Positions 1 through 6,910 of a DNA stretch of 11,869 nucleotides are shown here, piece after piece. Position 1 is the stretch's first letter. Every line of letters begins with the position of its first letter. This stretch comes from Prevotellaceae bacterium (GTDB taxonomy: Bacteria; Bacteroidota; Bacteroidia; Bacteroidales; Bacteroidaceae): positions 1-11,869 of the forward strand of contig CAJPLH010000052.1 of the NCBI GenBank assembly GCA_905371275.1, read 5' to 3'. The position numbers were made by a program, and so were the translations under genes. The notes beneath the pieces were generated by a model. The model made no database searches. It was not told the DNA's origin and was given only the letters and a program-made list of their open reading frames with translations.

Positions 1-595
1 GGAAGGATGTCATGACGCCATCTTCAAAATAAAGATAGGAGCTTCCATAAACCCATTGTTCATGGGTTCCAAAAGATCCTACTGTGCGATTAATATCGTC
101 CGGACTCCCCCAAGCAGCGCGACATTGTTCCGTTGTCATACCTATCTGTACTTTTTTGCGTAATATCATTCTTGCAACATCCTCACTACAATCGTACTTT
201 TCCATTATACGTTTGACCGGAGCCATTTTTGCAATTCTCTCTTTTTCTGCTTTAGCAGCTTCGGCTTCAGCCTTTTTTCTTGCGATTTCCTGATCTTTTA
301 CAGATTGTGTATATATGCTTCTCGCATATTCATATTCAGGTGATTCTGGATGATATTTTTGCAACAAATCAAGATTCGTTTTGATCTGAGAGTATTGTTG
401 TTTTTCATAGTTCTGCTTAATATCTGCAAGAACTTTTGCCGGACTATACTTGTAACCTTCGAGTTCATGCTGGATTTCTGCATTTACTTTTTTAAGGCTA
501 TCTACCTTCGCAACTTGGGCGTCGTATTTCTTTTGATCAACGCCGCAACTGATTAACAATGCTAATGTGATTAAGAACATGCATATTTGTTTCAT
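1..595 (-). CDS. Putative lipoprotein with coiled coil and SmpA-like C-terminus (partial)
   Basis: The minus-strand frame opens at an ATG (593-595) and stays open for 198 codons to the left edge, so the C-terminus is missing. The first 17 residues form a lipoprotein signal peptide: a Lys near the start, a hydrophobic stretch, and the lipobox LISC with the lipidation Cys at position 17. Residues 20-45 and about 96-126 are charged and helix-forming; the second stretch is rich in Ala, Lys and Glu and is probably a coiled coil. The end, about 150-198, has the pattern IGMTTEQCRAAWGSPDDINR followed by an aromatic EQWVYG and YLYFEDG. This resembles the SmpA/OmlA (BamE-like) fold, in which a 'GMT..qv...wG.P' segment precedes a beta-hairpin. 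It is probably a periplasm-facing membrane-anchored protein. The specific role is unknown, and the BamE-like assignment rests on motif resemblance only. Confidence 0.8.
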   Translation of the reverse strand, partial: MKQICMFLITLALLISCGVDQKKYDAQVAKVDSLKKVNAEIQHELEGYKYSPAKVLADIKQNYEKQQYSQIKTNLDLLQKYHPESPEYEYARSIYTQSVKDQEIARKKAEAEAAKAEKERIAKMAPVKRIMEKYDCSEDVARMILRKKVQIGMTTEQCRAAWGSPDDINRTVGSFGTHEQWVYGSSYLYFEDGVMTSF

Positions 596-749
596 AATGC
601 TACTTGTTTATTCTTGATTCCGCAACACTATTATAAATTAAACTTTTTAAGTGCTTGAACAACAAAACGTTGCTCAGGATTTTGCTATGTCAGAATTTTC
701 AATTATCTTAGTGTTGCAAAAAAACAAGAGAATCCGACGATAGACATAG

Positions 750-757
750 CAAAGATA
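750..757 (-). promoter_or_regulatory. Candidate -7 element for the left-edge lipoprotein gene
   Basis: Read on the minus strand this is TATCTTTG, an exact match to the Bacteroidetes -7 consensus TAnnTTTG, in AT-rich surroundings. It would give a leader of about 150 nt before the ATG at 595. I see no TTTG -33 element at the usual 19-base spacing, so this is only a candidate. A weaker alternative, TAGTGTTG, lies at 623-630. Confidence 0.4.
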
Positions 758-827
758 TAAATTAAATCTGAGAGACTCACTCCTTTTGGGGATTATTTTC
801 AATTATGGAGTAATTTTATTCTACAAC

Positions 828-949
828 ACGTGTTGTTTTGCTGAAAATGACGTGTTGTTTTATTGAAAGTGACGTGTTGTTTTGTTGAAAGTGACGTGTT
901 GTTTTGTTGAAAGTGACGGGTCGTTTTATTGAAAACGACGTGTTGTTTC
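828..949. repeat. 22-bp tandem direct repeat, about 5.5 copies
   Basis: Units start at 828, 850, 872, 894 and 916, with a truncated unit at 938-949. Each is exactly 22 bp and follows ACGTGTTGTTTT, then G or A, YTGAAA and a variable end. Units 3 and 4 are almost identical; unit 5 is the most diverged (ACGGGTCGTTTT). The left boundary is marked by a perfect 14-bp palindrome, ACAACACGTGTTGT (823-836). Because 22 is not a multiple of 3, each unit shifts frame, which argues against a coding repeat. The period of about two helical turns would place every unit on the same DNA face, as in iterons or clustered protein-binding sites, but no replication gene is visible here. Confidence 0.9.
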
Positions 950-1063
950 TCACATACGATGGGAGGAACAGAAAAGAACAAGAGGAGAGTTGAGAATGAA
1001 GATAGGAGAGAAGGAATACTGGAATCAAGAAATGAATTTGTGAAAATACCTATAATACCCCCC

Positions 1064-1129
1064 TCTCGCGCGTACGCGTACGCGCGCACCAACAGGAGAT
1101 TTATCTTTTTTGCTGTCACAAGTGTCACA
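1064..1129 (+). repeat. Left arm of imperfect inverted repeat, with 20-bp CG/TA palindrome
   Basis: This arm runs from TCTCGCGCG, through a perfect 20-bp palindrome with half-site CGCGCGTACG (1067-1086), then CCAACAG and a T-rich run, to GCTGTCACAAGTGTCACA (1112-1129). The reverse complement of 1303-1370 repeats this order with scattered mismatches and two extra bases. The palindrome is strictly alternating pyrimidine/purine, which could favour Z-DNA or cruciform extrusion. Confidence 0.85.
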
Positions 1130-1302
1130 GCTATCTATGTAAGTTTCTGTAATACAATGTTTTATTGTGTGTTTGTGGTCTATTTTAACAGTTGGTGTGC
1201 TCGTGTCTTCAAAAATCGTGATTGACAATTGAAAAAACGATGTTTTTTCTTCCTTCCTTTTCCTGCATTTTCGTCAACTTGTCTTCCCACTTCTGTTCCT
1301 TG

Positions 1303-1370
1303 TGTGACACTTGTGACAGCAAAAAAACAACATCGCTGTTGGAATGCGCGCGCTACGCATACGCGCGAGA
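1303..1370 (-). repeat. Right arm of imperfect inverted repeat
   Basis: Its reverse complement matches 1064-1129: TCTCGCGCGTATGCGTAGCG, a CCAACAG block, a T run, and GCTGTCACAAGTGTCACA, which is identical over 18 bases. About 173 bases separate the arms. Read away from the spacer, both arms encode the same peptide-like string VTLVTAKK followed by Arg/Ala-rich residues. They could therefore be two copies of the same gene end or of a dispersed repeat in opposite orientation. No transposase or flanking target duplication is visible. Confidence 0.85.
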
Positions 1371-1423
1371 AAACTGCATCCTCAACCTGCCTTCCTAATG
1401 ACCGATTAAATCTATATGTTTGT

Positions 1424-1434
1424 TTTGCTATGTC
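1424..1434 (+). repeat. Third copy of the 11-mer TTTGCTATGTC
   Basis: The 11-mer occurs on the plus strand at 681-691 and 1424-1434, and on the minus strand at 743-753. The minus copy overlaps the candidate TATCTTTG element at 750-757. The plus copy at 1424 follows a similar AT-rich context, with TATATGTTTG just upstream, so these segments may be related promoter-like sequences. Confidence 0.6.
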
Positions 1435-1692
1435 CATATTCCATATTTGATGTATTGAAAGAAAATAATGCACTTTTCTCCGATTTTTTCCCTCTTGGGG
1501 GCAATATCTCCCCATATACTTATAGGGAGGTGCGAAAAAGTGTCCTGCGCAGTTCCTCTTTTATTTTACGGCGAAAGCCAATCCATTAAATATATTCCCC
1601 GTTATGCTTATTCTGACATTACTACTTTGTTGCCACCTTCTCGTCTTTGCCCTGTGCCAGGAAGCAAATAGAAGACGAGGGCAAAAGAGGGG

Positions 1693-1737
1693 CAAAAGAA
1701 AAGGCCGCATCAAAACACGGAGCTTTGACACGGCCTT
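1693..1737 (-). terminator. Rho-independent terminator after the GH31 gene
   Basis: AAGGCCG (1701-1707) pairs with CGGCCTT (1731-1737), with an inner TCAAA/TTTGA pairing. On the minus strand the hairpin is followed by a T-rich tract, TTTTCTTTTG, as expected for intrinsic termination 17 bases beyond the GH31 stop codon. A second small hairpin (1749-1764, CGTCTTT and AAAGACG arms) overlaps the stop codon itself. Confidence 0.75.
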
Positions 1738-1753
1738 GCAGAGCGAAACGTCT

Positions 1754-4700
1754 TTAGAAAGACGCTGTGCCGAGGTTGCGATCGATGAGCAGACCGTCTA
1801 CGGCTTTGAGGTTGAATTTACCAGCTTTCTTTGCCACGAACTTGATGGTGAAGAGTTCGGGATTGCCTTCTTCGAGGAGGAAGTTGTTACCGCGGTTGAC
1901 GAAGGTGGGATAGAGCGCCTTCTGTCCCGAAGTGTGCAGGCGGTCGTAGGTGAGATTCACCATATCCTTCATTCCTTTGAGCGTGATGCCTTTGTATTCG
2001 AGTTCATCCGCTTTATAGGGAAGCCCGAAGGAGAGGGCATTCACATAGTGGAGGTCTTTACCCGAAACCTTGATTTCCACCACATCGCCTGCCTTGTAGG
2101 TCTTTACGTTAGGAGTAAGCACGAGTTGTCCGCGCACCTTGTCGGAAGAATTGCGCACACCACCATCGAGTTCCACTCCCACACAAGAGATGTCGTAGGC
2201 ATCAATCAAACCGTTGTTGTTGATGTCACCAATCGCCACATAGTCGAAGTCACCATCGCCACGGCGCAAACCGGTGTAGTTCATGTAGGAAGTCAAGTCG
2301 TTTTCGTCCACGCGCTTGTCGCGGTTGATGTCGCCTTGCATCACACCTTCCGTACCAGGGCGGCGATAGACGTACATTTCACGACCAGAACCGAAGTTGC
2401 CAACGGCTTTGTCTACATTGAGTTTGATGTAGCGCGCAGCAGTGGTTTCGTTGAATTTCACAGTTTTGGTAGTGGCATCTTTTTCCCAGTTGAACGCTAC
2501 CGGAGCAGACCAGTTTTGGCGGTCGGTGGAGAAGGCATACGAGCCAGAGAGGATCGTACCGTTGCCTGCGTCTTCGCGAGGAATGTATTCCATACGCTCA
2601 AGTTGGTTTACGCTTCTCAAATCGACAATCATTTCAAAAGGTGTCGCTTGCTGGTTGCGCCAGGAAGTGGGCCAAATGGTCTTCAAATCGCGGTCGAAGA
2701 GTTTGTCCGTGCCTTGTCCACCTTGGTTTTGCACCGAAGTAGTGGCTTTCACGCCTTTGACAGCCCATTCGAGCGGATCTTTCACCGTAGAGAGTTGGAA
2801 ATCTGTCCAAGCACTTGCACCATCGGCATTGACGGCACGCACGCGGAAGGAGTAGTTGGTGACGGGTGCCAAACCGTCGAAGAGATGATTCAGAGCGCGG
2901 ATGGTGGAATAAATCTGACCCTCATGTTCCACTTCGTAGTAGTCGGCATTTTCTACAGCATCCCACGCAGGTTGGAGCGTGTAAGCCTGAGCCTTGCTTT
3001 GTTGCTTGTTGAATTGAGGAGCAGCAAGTTTGCCGTGGTGCACAAGAAGGCGATTGGGGGTCTTAAACTCAAAACCTTTCACCGTAACACTCACCGCGTT
3101 TTCAGTGACATCGGTGGCAGCAAGTTTCACGAGTACTTGAGGATTCTTGATGACTTCGCCCACACTCTCTTCTCCAGTGCGCACCCAGCGGTTGAGATTA
3201 GGCTTCGCATCGTAGAACCACACGTTGGTGCCTTTTTCAAATTCCTCACGTGTGCTCACTTGTGTGAGTTTCACCTTAGCATCACCCACCGTGGCAGTGA
3301 GTTTCTTAGGAGTCTTAGACACATTGATGCGCAGTTCGGTTTGTTGTGATTTGACAAACTCGGGGAATTGAGCCATGGTGCGGTCGATGTCGAGCGTGAG
3401 CACCTGTTTCTTCACCGTCGTTTTGAGTTCGGTAAAGGCTCTTTTGCCTTCGAGATAGGCTTGTGTCTTGCCGTCATCGTCATAGAGTCCCGCCTTTGTG
3501 CCGCGTTCCGCATAAATCTCAAAGATGCGGAGGTCTTTTTTTATTTCGGCAGGTGTGTTGTTGGGATTTGCCATAGGGATAATGGCATCAGCTTTCACCA
3601 AAACGGGGAGTTTCCAGAGCGGAGCATCAAAGTGGTTGATGATGCGTCCACCAGTATAGATGTCGCCCGTGAAATAGTCCACCCAATTTCCCTTGGGGAG
3701 GTAGATACCGTCGCGGCGGTCGTTGCCTTGTTCGTCAGCTGCCGTGTTTTGATAGATGGGAGCCACAAGGAAGGCGTCACCATACATGAATTGATATTGT
3801 GTGCGCTTACCCAGTGTGTAGGCATTGCTTTCTTCCATGAACATGGGACGAATCATGGGCTTACCATTCACGGCTTCAGCAGCAGCAGTGTAGGCATAAG
3901 GGAGGAGTTCGCTCTTGAGTTTGAGATACCAGCGATTGAGCGCGGTGCTCTTGCCACCGAGTGCGTGAGGATATTTGGGATTGCTACCCCAACCATCCAT
4001 GTTCAACTCCATGGGAGTGAAGGTTTTCCATTGGAATTCGCGTACATTCACGGGAATGTTCTTACCTCCGAAGATTCCATCGAGGTCGGAGGTAATGTTG
4101 GGTTGTCCCGACAGACCAGCACCGATGAATGTTGGGATATGGAAACGGATATATTCCCAGTCACCACCGGTTTGGTCGCCGCTCCAAATGCCTGCATAGC
4201 GTTGAGTTCCTGCCCATCCATCGAGTGAGATAATGAAGGGGCGCGCATTGTTGCCATATTTCGGCATAATACGACCCACATCGGCTACACCATTGAGTCC
4301 GAAGCTATAACCCCAACCCACCCAGGCTACGTCAGTTTTGAGCACGCGCACACCAGCGGTGCCGACTTCTTTCACAATGTCGCGCTGCAGGAGAGCTTCG
4401 ATGCTGTCTTTGGGGTGAAGGTCGCTTTGTGTCCACAGTCCGATTTCCACACCTTTGCTGCGGGCATAGTCGCCAAATTGACGGAGGTTTTCAATGTTGC
4501 CATCGAGCGTTTTCGTCTGTCCGTAGCCCGCACCGTAGCCGTCGTTGGGGAGGAACCAACCCAAGGGCATGTCATTGTTGAGATAGCGGTCGATGGCTGC
4601 GCGAGCTGAGAACTGATAGTTGTTGCGTTCACCATTCAAACTCTCCTTGATGCCGCCATTGTCTTTTTGACTTTCGTTGTAGGTTTTGCCATCTTCCATC

Positions 4701-5665
4701 TTCATGAAGCCACGACCGTCCTTCGCTTCTGTCCAATAGTCGCGGTTGTAGGCATTGAGGTGACCTTCATAGAAACCAAACTTAGGCAATAACACTGGAT
4801 TACCTGTCAGTTGGTAGAAGCTGCTCAATAAAGCTTCTGGACGTTCTGCCACCATAAAGAACACATCGAGATATTGCTCTGCATGGCGCAATTTCACGAG
4901 ATTTCCTTGTGTATTGCCGAAATCGTAAAGACCAGGTTTGAAGGTGTGCCACATCATGCCGTAGCCTTTGGTGCTCCAATAGAAAGGAGTAGGAGAAGCT
5001 ACGCCACCATCCACCCAGTTGTTGGTATTTTCAATGGCAATCACTTGTCCGCGGTGCGAGAAGCGGCCGTTTTGCACACCACCTCCATAGAAGTATTCAC
5101 CTTCGTGATTGGCGAGTGTGAGATGCGTGCCATCTTTGTCAAAGGTGGGAGCCGTGAGCGATTGGAAAACTTCTTCTCCACTAGCTTTCTTCACCACAAA
5201 ACCACCTGTGGCACGATCGAAAACGAGCGTCACTTGGGGAGTCGTCACCGTGAAATTGTTGGCATCTCCCTTCAAATCGAGTGATTTTACGCCGCGTCGC
5301 GGATTTTCCACGAGAATGTCAGCTGCAGGAGTCGCCTCAGGGTTGTGAGGAGCGCGACCAGCAGGGTCAAGATATAGGCGGAAGATGCCATTACCATAGA
5401 AATCGAGCGTGATGCGTTGCTGTTGATTGTTGAACAACTCAATGGTTGTTTCGTTTGTTTTTCTAGCAGAAACAAGGTTTTGTCCCGAACGGTCGGGAGA
5501 AGTCGCCAGTTTTTGGTTGGTTTGTGCCAAAGCGGTCACATTAGATGCCTCCGCTGTGTCGATTGTTTTCTGGTGCTGCGCAGTAGCAGGGGCTGCGGTG
5601 GCAACGCCTCCTACAAGGGTGAGCAGGCTAAGCGCGTTGGGGAGAATTGAAGGTGATTGCTTCAT
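1754..5665 (-). CDS. Secreted GH31 glycosidase, probable alpha-N-acetylgalactosaminidase, with FN3, discoidin, dockerin and cohesin-like domains
   Basis: This is a 1303-residue modular exoenzyme. The N-terminus has a signal-like hydrophobic stretch ending near APATAQ (about 1-30). An N-terminal beta-sandwich (about 75-285) leads into the GH31 barrel (about 290-625). The probable nucleophile is Asp445 in KTDVAWVGWG, and the probable acid/base is Asp497 in WSGDQTGGDW, 52 residues on. These motifs, with IGAGLSGQP (515-523), resemble from memory the alpha-GalNAcase subfamily (GH31_18) more than alpha-glucosidases or xylosidases. C-terminal GH31 beta domains follow (about 625-880), then FN3 (about 893-962), a discoidin/CBM32-like domain (about 965-1101), two dockerin calcium loops (Asp1112-Asp1123 and Asp1147-Asp1158), and a cohesin-like beta-sandwich to the end (about 1177-1303). 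The likely role is removal of alpha-linked GalNAc from mucin-type glycans outside the cytoplasm. The family is certain; the substrate is inference. The gene is a lone unit with its own terminator and no sus-like genes beside it. Confidence 0.92.
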   Translation of the reverse strand: MKQSPSILPNALSLLTLVGGVATAAPATAQHQKTIDTAEASNVTALAQTNQKLATSPDRSGQNLVSARKTNETTIELFNNQQQRITLDFYGNGIFRLYLDPAGRAPHNPEATPAADILVENPRRGVKSLDLKGDANNFTVTTPQVTLVFDRATGGFVVKKASGEEVFQSLTAPTFDKDGTHLTLANHEGEYFYGGGVQNGRFSHRGQVIAIENTNNWVDGGVASPTPFYWSTKGYGMMWHTFKPGLYDFGNTQGNLVKLRHAEQYLDVFFMVAERPEALLSSFYQLTGNPVLLPKFGFYEGHLNAYNRDYWTEAKDGRGFMKMEDGKTYNESQKDNGGIKESLNGERNNYQFSARAAIDRYLNNDMPLGWFLPNDGYGAGYGQTKTLDGNIENLRQFGDYARSKGVEIGLWTQSDLHPKDSIEALLQRDIVKEVGTAGVRVLKTDVAWVGWGYSFGLNGVADVGRIMPKYGNNARPFIISLDGWAGTQRYAGIWSGDQTGGDWEYIRFHIPTFIGAGLSGQPNITSDLDGIFGGKNIPVNVREFQWKTFTPMELNMDGWGSNPKYPHALGGKSTALNRWYLKLKSELLPYAYTAAAEAVNGKPMIRPMFMEESNAYTLGKRTQYQFMYGDAFLVAPIYQNTAADEQGNDRRDGIYLPKGNWVDYFTGDIYTGGRIINHFDAPLWKLPVLVKADAIIPMANPNNTPAEIKKDLRIFEIYAERGTKAGLYDDDGKTQAYLEGKRAFTELKTTVKKQVLTLDIDRTMAQFPEFVKSQQTELRINVSKTPKKLTATVGDAKVKLTQVSTREEFEKGTNVWFYDAKPNLNRWVRTGEESVGEVIKNPQVLVKLAATDVTENAVSVTVKGFEFKTPNRLLVHHGKLAAPQFNKQQSKAQAYTLQPAWDAVENADYYEVEHEGQIYSTIRALNHLFDGLAPVTNYSFRVRAVNADGASAWTDFQLSTVKDPLEWAVKGVKATTSVQNQGGQGTDKLFDRDLKTIWPTSWRNQQATPFEMIVDLRSVNQLERMEYIPREDAGNGTILSGSYAFSTDRQNWSAPVAFNWEKDATTKTVKFNETTAARYIKLNVDKAVGNFGSGREMYVYRRPGTEGVMQGDINRDKRVDENDLTSYMNYTGLRRGDGDFDYVAIGDINNNGLIDAYDISCVGVELDGGVRNSSDKVRGQLVLTPNVKTYKAGDVVEIKVSGKDLHYVNALSFGLPYKADELEYKGITLKGMKDMVNLTYDRLHTSGQKALYPTFVNRGNNFLLEEGNPELFTIKFVAKKAGKFNLKAVDGLLIDRNLGTASF

Positions 5666-5835
5666 GAGAAGTAAGAGATATGCTGAGGTGTTCCTTCCAT
5701 CTGCTGCGTTTTATGCCTTTGGGAGAGAATGATGTGCTCCTTGTTGTGTCCGAATTTCGCTACGATGTTGTAGCTTCTTTTCAACGCACTGCAGCCGATG
5801 TGGGTGTTTTCAGCGTGATTATGATGTTTTGAGTG

Positions 5836-5843
5836 CTAAATTA
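5836..5843 (-). promoter_or_regulatory. Weak candidate -7 element for the GH31 gene
   Basis: The minus strand reads TAATTTAG, one mismatch from TAnnTTTG, in an AT-rich context (ATTCG just upstream) typical of Bacteroidetes promoters. There is no TTTG at the -33 position. It would give a leader of about 165 nt. The gene-free stretch 5666-6015 holds nothing else that I can identify. Confidence 0.35.
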
Positions 5844-6015
5844 CGAATTTATGCGGAATTATCCCCTTCTTTTAGTCATATATAGAGTGAATAATTCTCT
5901 TTCTCTTCACAAAAACTCTGTATTGGTTGAATACTTTGTCGATGTCGCACCCAAAATGTTAATTGGAGATATAGGCAAGATGAATTTCTACTCTTCGCTT
6001 ATTCTTCGGTTCGAA

Positions 6016-6057
6016 ATAAAAAAGTCCGCACCAAACTTGAGTTTGGATGCGGACTTT
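6016..6057 (-). terminator. Rho-independent terminator of rplS
   Basis: The arms AAAGTCCGCACCAAACT (6021-6037) and AGTTTGGATGCGGACTTT (6040-6057) form a stem of about 17 bp with one bulged base and a two-base gap between the arms. On the minus strand it is followed by TTTTTATTTC. It lies 96 bases beyond the rplS stop codon. The stem is long and GC-rich at its base, making this the strongest terminator in the window apart from the one at 11570. Confidence 0.88.
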
Positions 6058-6152
6058 GTAGTTTTTTCACTGCATCGTCACCTACAATGCCACAGCCCGA
6101 AGGCAAGGAAAGTAGAGTAGCGCAGAGTGAAAGTCGCTTAGGACGCGTAGTC

Positions 6153-6515
6153 TTAGGCCTTAGTAGCAGTACGCTTCTCCTTGATGCGAGCCTTCTTACC
6201 AGTGAGGGCACGGAGATAGTAGAGCTTAGCGCGACGCACTTTACCCACTTTGTTCACTTCGATGCTCTCGATAGCAGGAGATTCGATGGGGAAGATACGT
6301 TCTACACCGATAGTGCCAGACATCTTGCGTACAGTGAAACGCTTCTTTTCGCCGTGACCAGCAATCTTGATGACAACACCGCGGTAGAGCTGTACGCGTT
6401 CCTTGTTACCTTCGACGATTTTGTAAGCTACGGTTACAGTGTCACCAGCCTTGAAAGTGGGGTGTTGCTTGCCAGTAGCAAATGCTTCTTCAGCAATTTT
6501 AATGAGATCAGCCAT
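6153..6515 (-). CDS. rplS: 50S ribosomal protein L19
   Basis: The 120-residue product matches bacterial L19 over its whole length. The N-terminal helix (MADLIKIAEEAF) is followed by the beta-barrel core with FKAGDTVTVAYKI (21-33), RVQLYRGVVIKI (40-51), KKRFTVRKMSGTIGVERIFP (57-76), and the family signature VNKVGKVRRAKLYYLRALTGKKARIKEK (87-114). L19 sits at the 30S-50S interface of the ribosome and contributes to intersubunit contacts. The start is the ATG at 6513-6515, with the normal L19 N-terminus directly after it. The gene is monocistronic here, with its own promoter and terminator. In many other bacteria rplS follows rpsP-rimM-trmD, and those genes are absent from the adjoining sequence. 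The C-terminal TATKA tail is a small lineage-specific extension. Confidence 0.98.
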   Translation of the reverse strand: MADLIKIAEEAFATGKQHPTFKAGDTVTVAYKIVEGNKERVQLYRGVVIKIAGHGEKKRFTVRKMSGTIGVERIFPIESPAIESIEVNKVGKVRRAKLYYLRALTGKKARIKEKRTATKA

Positions 6516-6680
6516 TGTGTAATGCTTGATTTTGAAATTGTTAATCGCCCCAGCTCAACGTGTCCGGATTCTACTGCACTGATGCCAGATGCCTATGAGC
6601 TAACACTTACTTCTGTGAAGCCGAGCAACTCCTATGGTTTTCTGTACTGTCGGTGCGCCTTGCAGCGGTTGAGCGGAAAA
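6516..6680 (-). promoter_or_regulatory. Long 5' leader of rplS, possibly structured
   Basis: From the mapped promoter, transcription would start near 6680, leaving about 165 untranslated bases. GCTCAAC (6553-6559) and GTTGAGC (6668-6674) are perfect 7-base complements that could close a domain holding most of the leader. Inside is a short CTTC/GAAG hairpin within AACACTTACTTCTGTGAAG (about 6603-6621). L19 leader RNAs are known in some other bacteria. Whether this is an autoregulatory leader is inference. Confidence 0.35.
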
Positions 6681-6686
6681 GCACCG

Positions 6687-6718
6687 CAAAGTTACGGATT
6701 TTCTCTGGAGTGAGCAAG
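6687..6718 (-). promoter_or_regulatory. Promoter of rplS
   Basis: The minus strand carries TAACTTTG (complement of 6687-6694), an exact TAnnTTTG -7 element in the typical context CCGTAACTTTGCGG. CTTG, one mismatch from TTTG, lies 20 bases upstream (6715-6718). The match and placement ahead of a highly expressed ribosomal gene make this convincing. Confidence 0.75.
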
Positions 6719-6842
6719 TTTTATGACCTTTTATTTTTGTCGTCTGTTCATCTTAGTGTACTTGTAGAGTCAACCATCAAGTGCAACACTGTACTTTCAA
6801 GATAGAAGTGCAATCCTTGTCTAATTATCTTGAGCTTGTATA

Positions 6843-6887
6843 ACAAAGCAATTCCTCATCATCCGGTCAAAGAATGATGAGGAATTG
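6843..6887 (-). terminator. Hairpin terminator after the S24 regulator gene
   Basis: CAATTCCTCATCAT (6849-6862) and ATGATGAGGAATTG (6874-6887) form a perfect 14-bp stem with an 11-base loop, starting 24 bases past the stop codon. The T-tract on the minus strand is short (CTTTGTTAT), so termination may be incomplete; the hairpin could also stabilise the 3' end. The rest of the gap to the rplS promoter (6719-6842) has no identifiable gene. Confidence 0.65.
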
Positions 6888-6910
6888 TCGTAAATGCATG
6901 AAAAATGCGC

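Larger units (their letters stand above)
596..1753. other. Gene-free, repeat-rich intergenic region
   Basis: About 1.16 kb separates the lipoprotein start from the GH31 stop. Only short frames occur on either strand. They run through tandem or inverted repeats, overlap each other, and show no recognisable domain. Contents from left to right: the putative lipoprotein leader and promoter, 22-bp tandem repeats (828-949), an imperfect inverted repeat with CG-rich palindromes (1064-1370), a third copy of an 11-mer (1424-1434), a small hairpin near 1508-1532 (CTCCC and GGGAG arms), and the GH31 terminator (1693-1737). The mix suggests accumulated repeat elements or a decayed mobile segment rather than genes. 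Confidence 0.7.

Noticed and set aside
622..717. 9-bp inverted repeat GCAACACTA (622-630) and TAGTGTTGC (709-717)
   Set aside because: Short arms with a 78-base gap in AT-rich leader DNA are close to chance expectation and have no supporting context.
828..949. Possible CRISPR array
   Set aside because: The 22-bp units abut each other with no unique spacers between them, so this is a plain tandem repeat.
799..1515. Several overlapping short frames on both strands, 67 to 111 codons
   Set aside because: They run through the 22-bp repeats and inverted-repeat arms, which are open in several frames at once. No domain or plausible start context is visible. The shared VTLVTAKK string is better explained by the duplicated repeat.
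1604..3349. Plus-strand frame of 581 codons with a signal-peptide-like start
   Set aside because: From 1754 onward it is exactly antisense to the GH31 gene, whose domains and catalytic motifs are clear. The antisense product is His/Val/Phe-rich with no domain, as expected of a shadow frame created by codon bias. The hydrophobic start (1604-1670) is probably chance.
3368..4228. Plus-strand frame of 286 codons
   Set aside because: It is fully antisense to the GH31 catalytic domain and has no recognisable domain.
6007..6016. GGTTCGAAAT resembling a tRNA T-loop
   Set aside because: The flanking bases do not form a T-stem, and no acceptor, D or anticodon arm is found upstream.
5833..6120. Plus-strand frame of 95 codons between the GH31 gene and rplS
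   Set aside because: It crosses the rplS terminator hairpin and has no recognisable feature.
6087..6713. Plus-strand frame of 208 codons covering rplS
   Set aside because: It is antisense to the unmistakable L19 gene and its promoter, and its product has no family resemblance.
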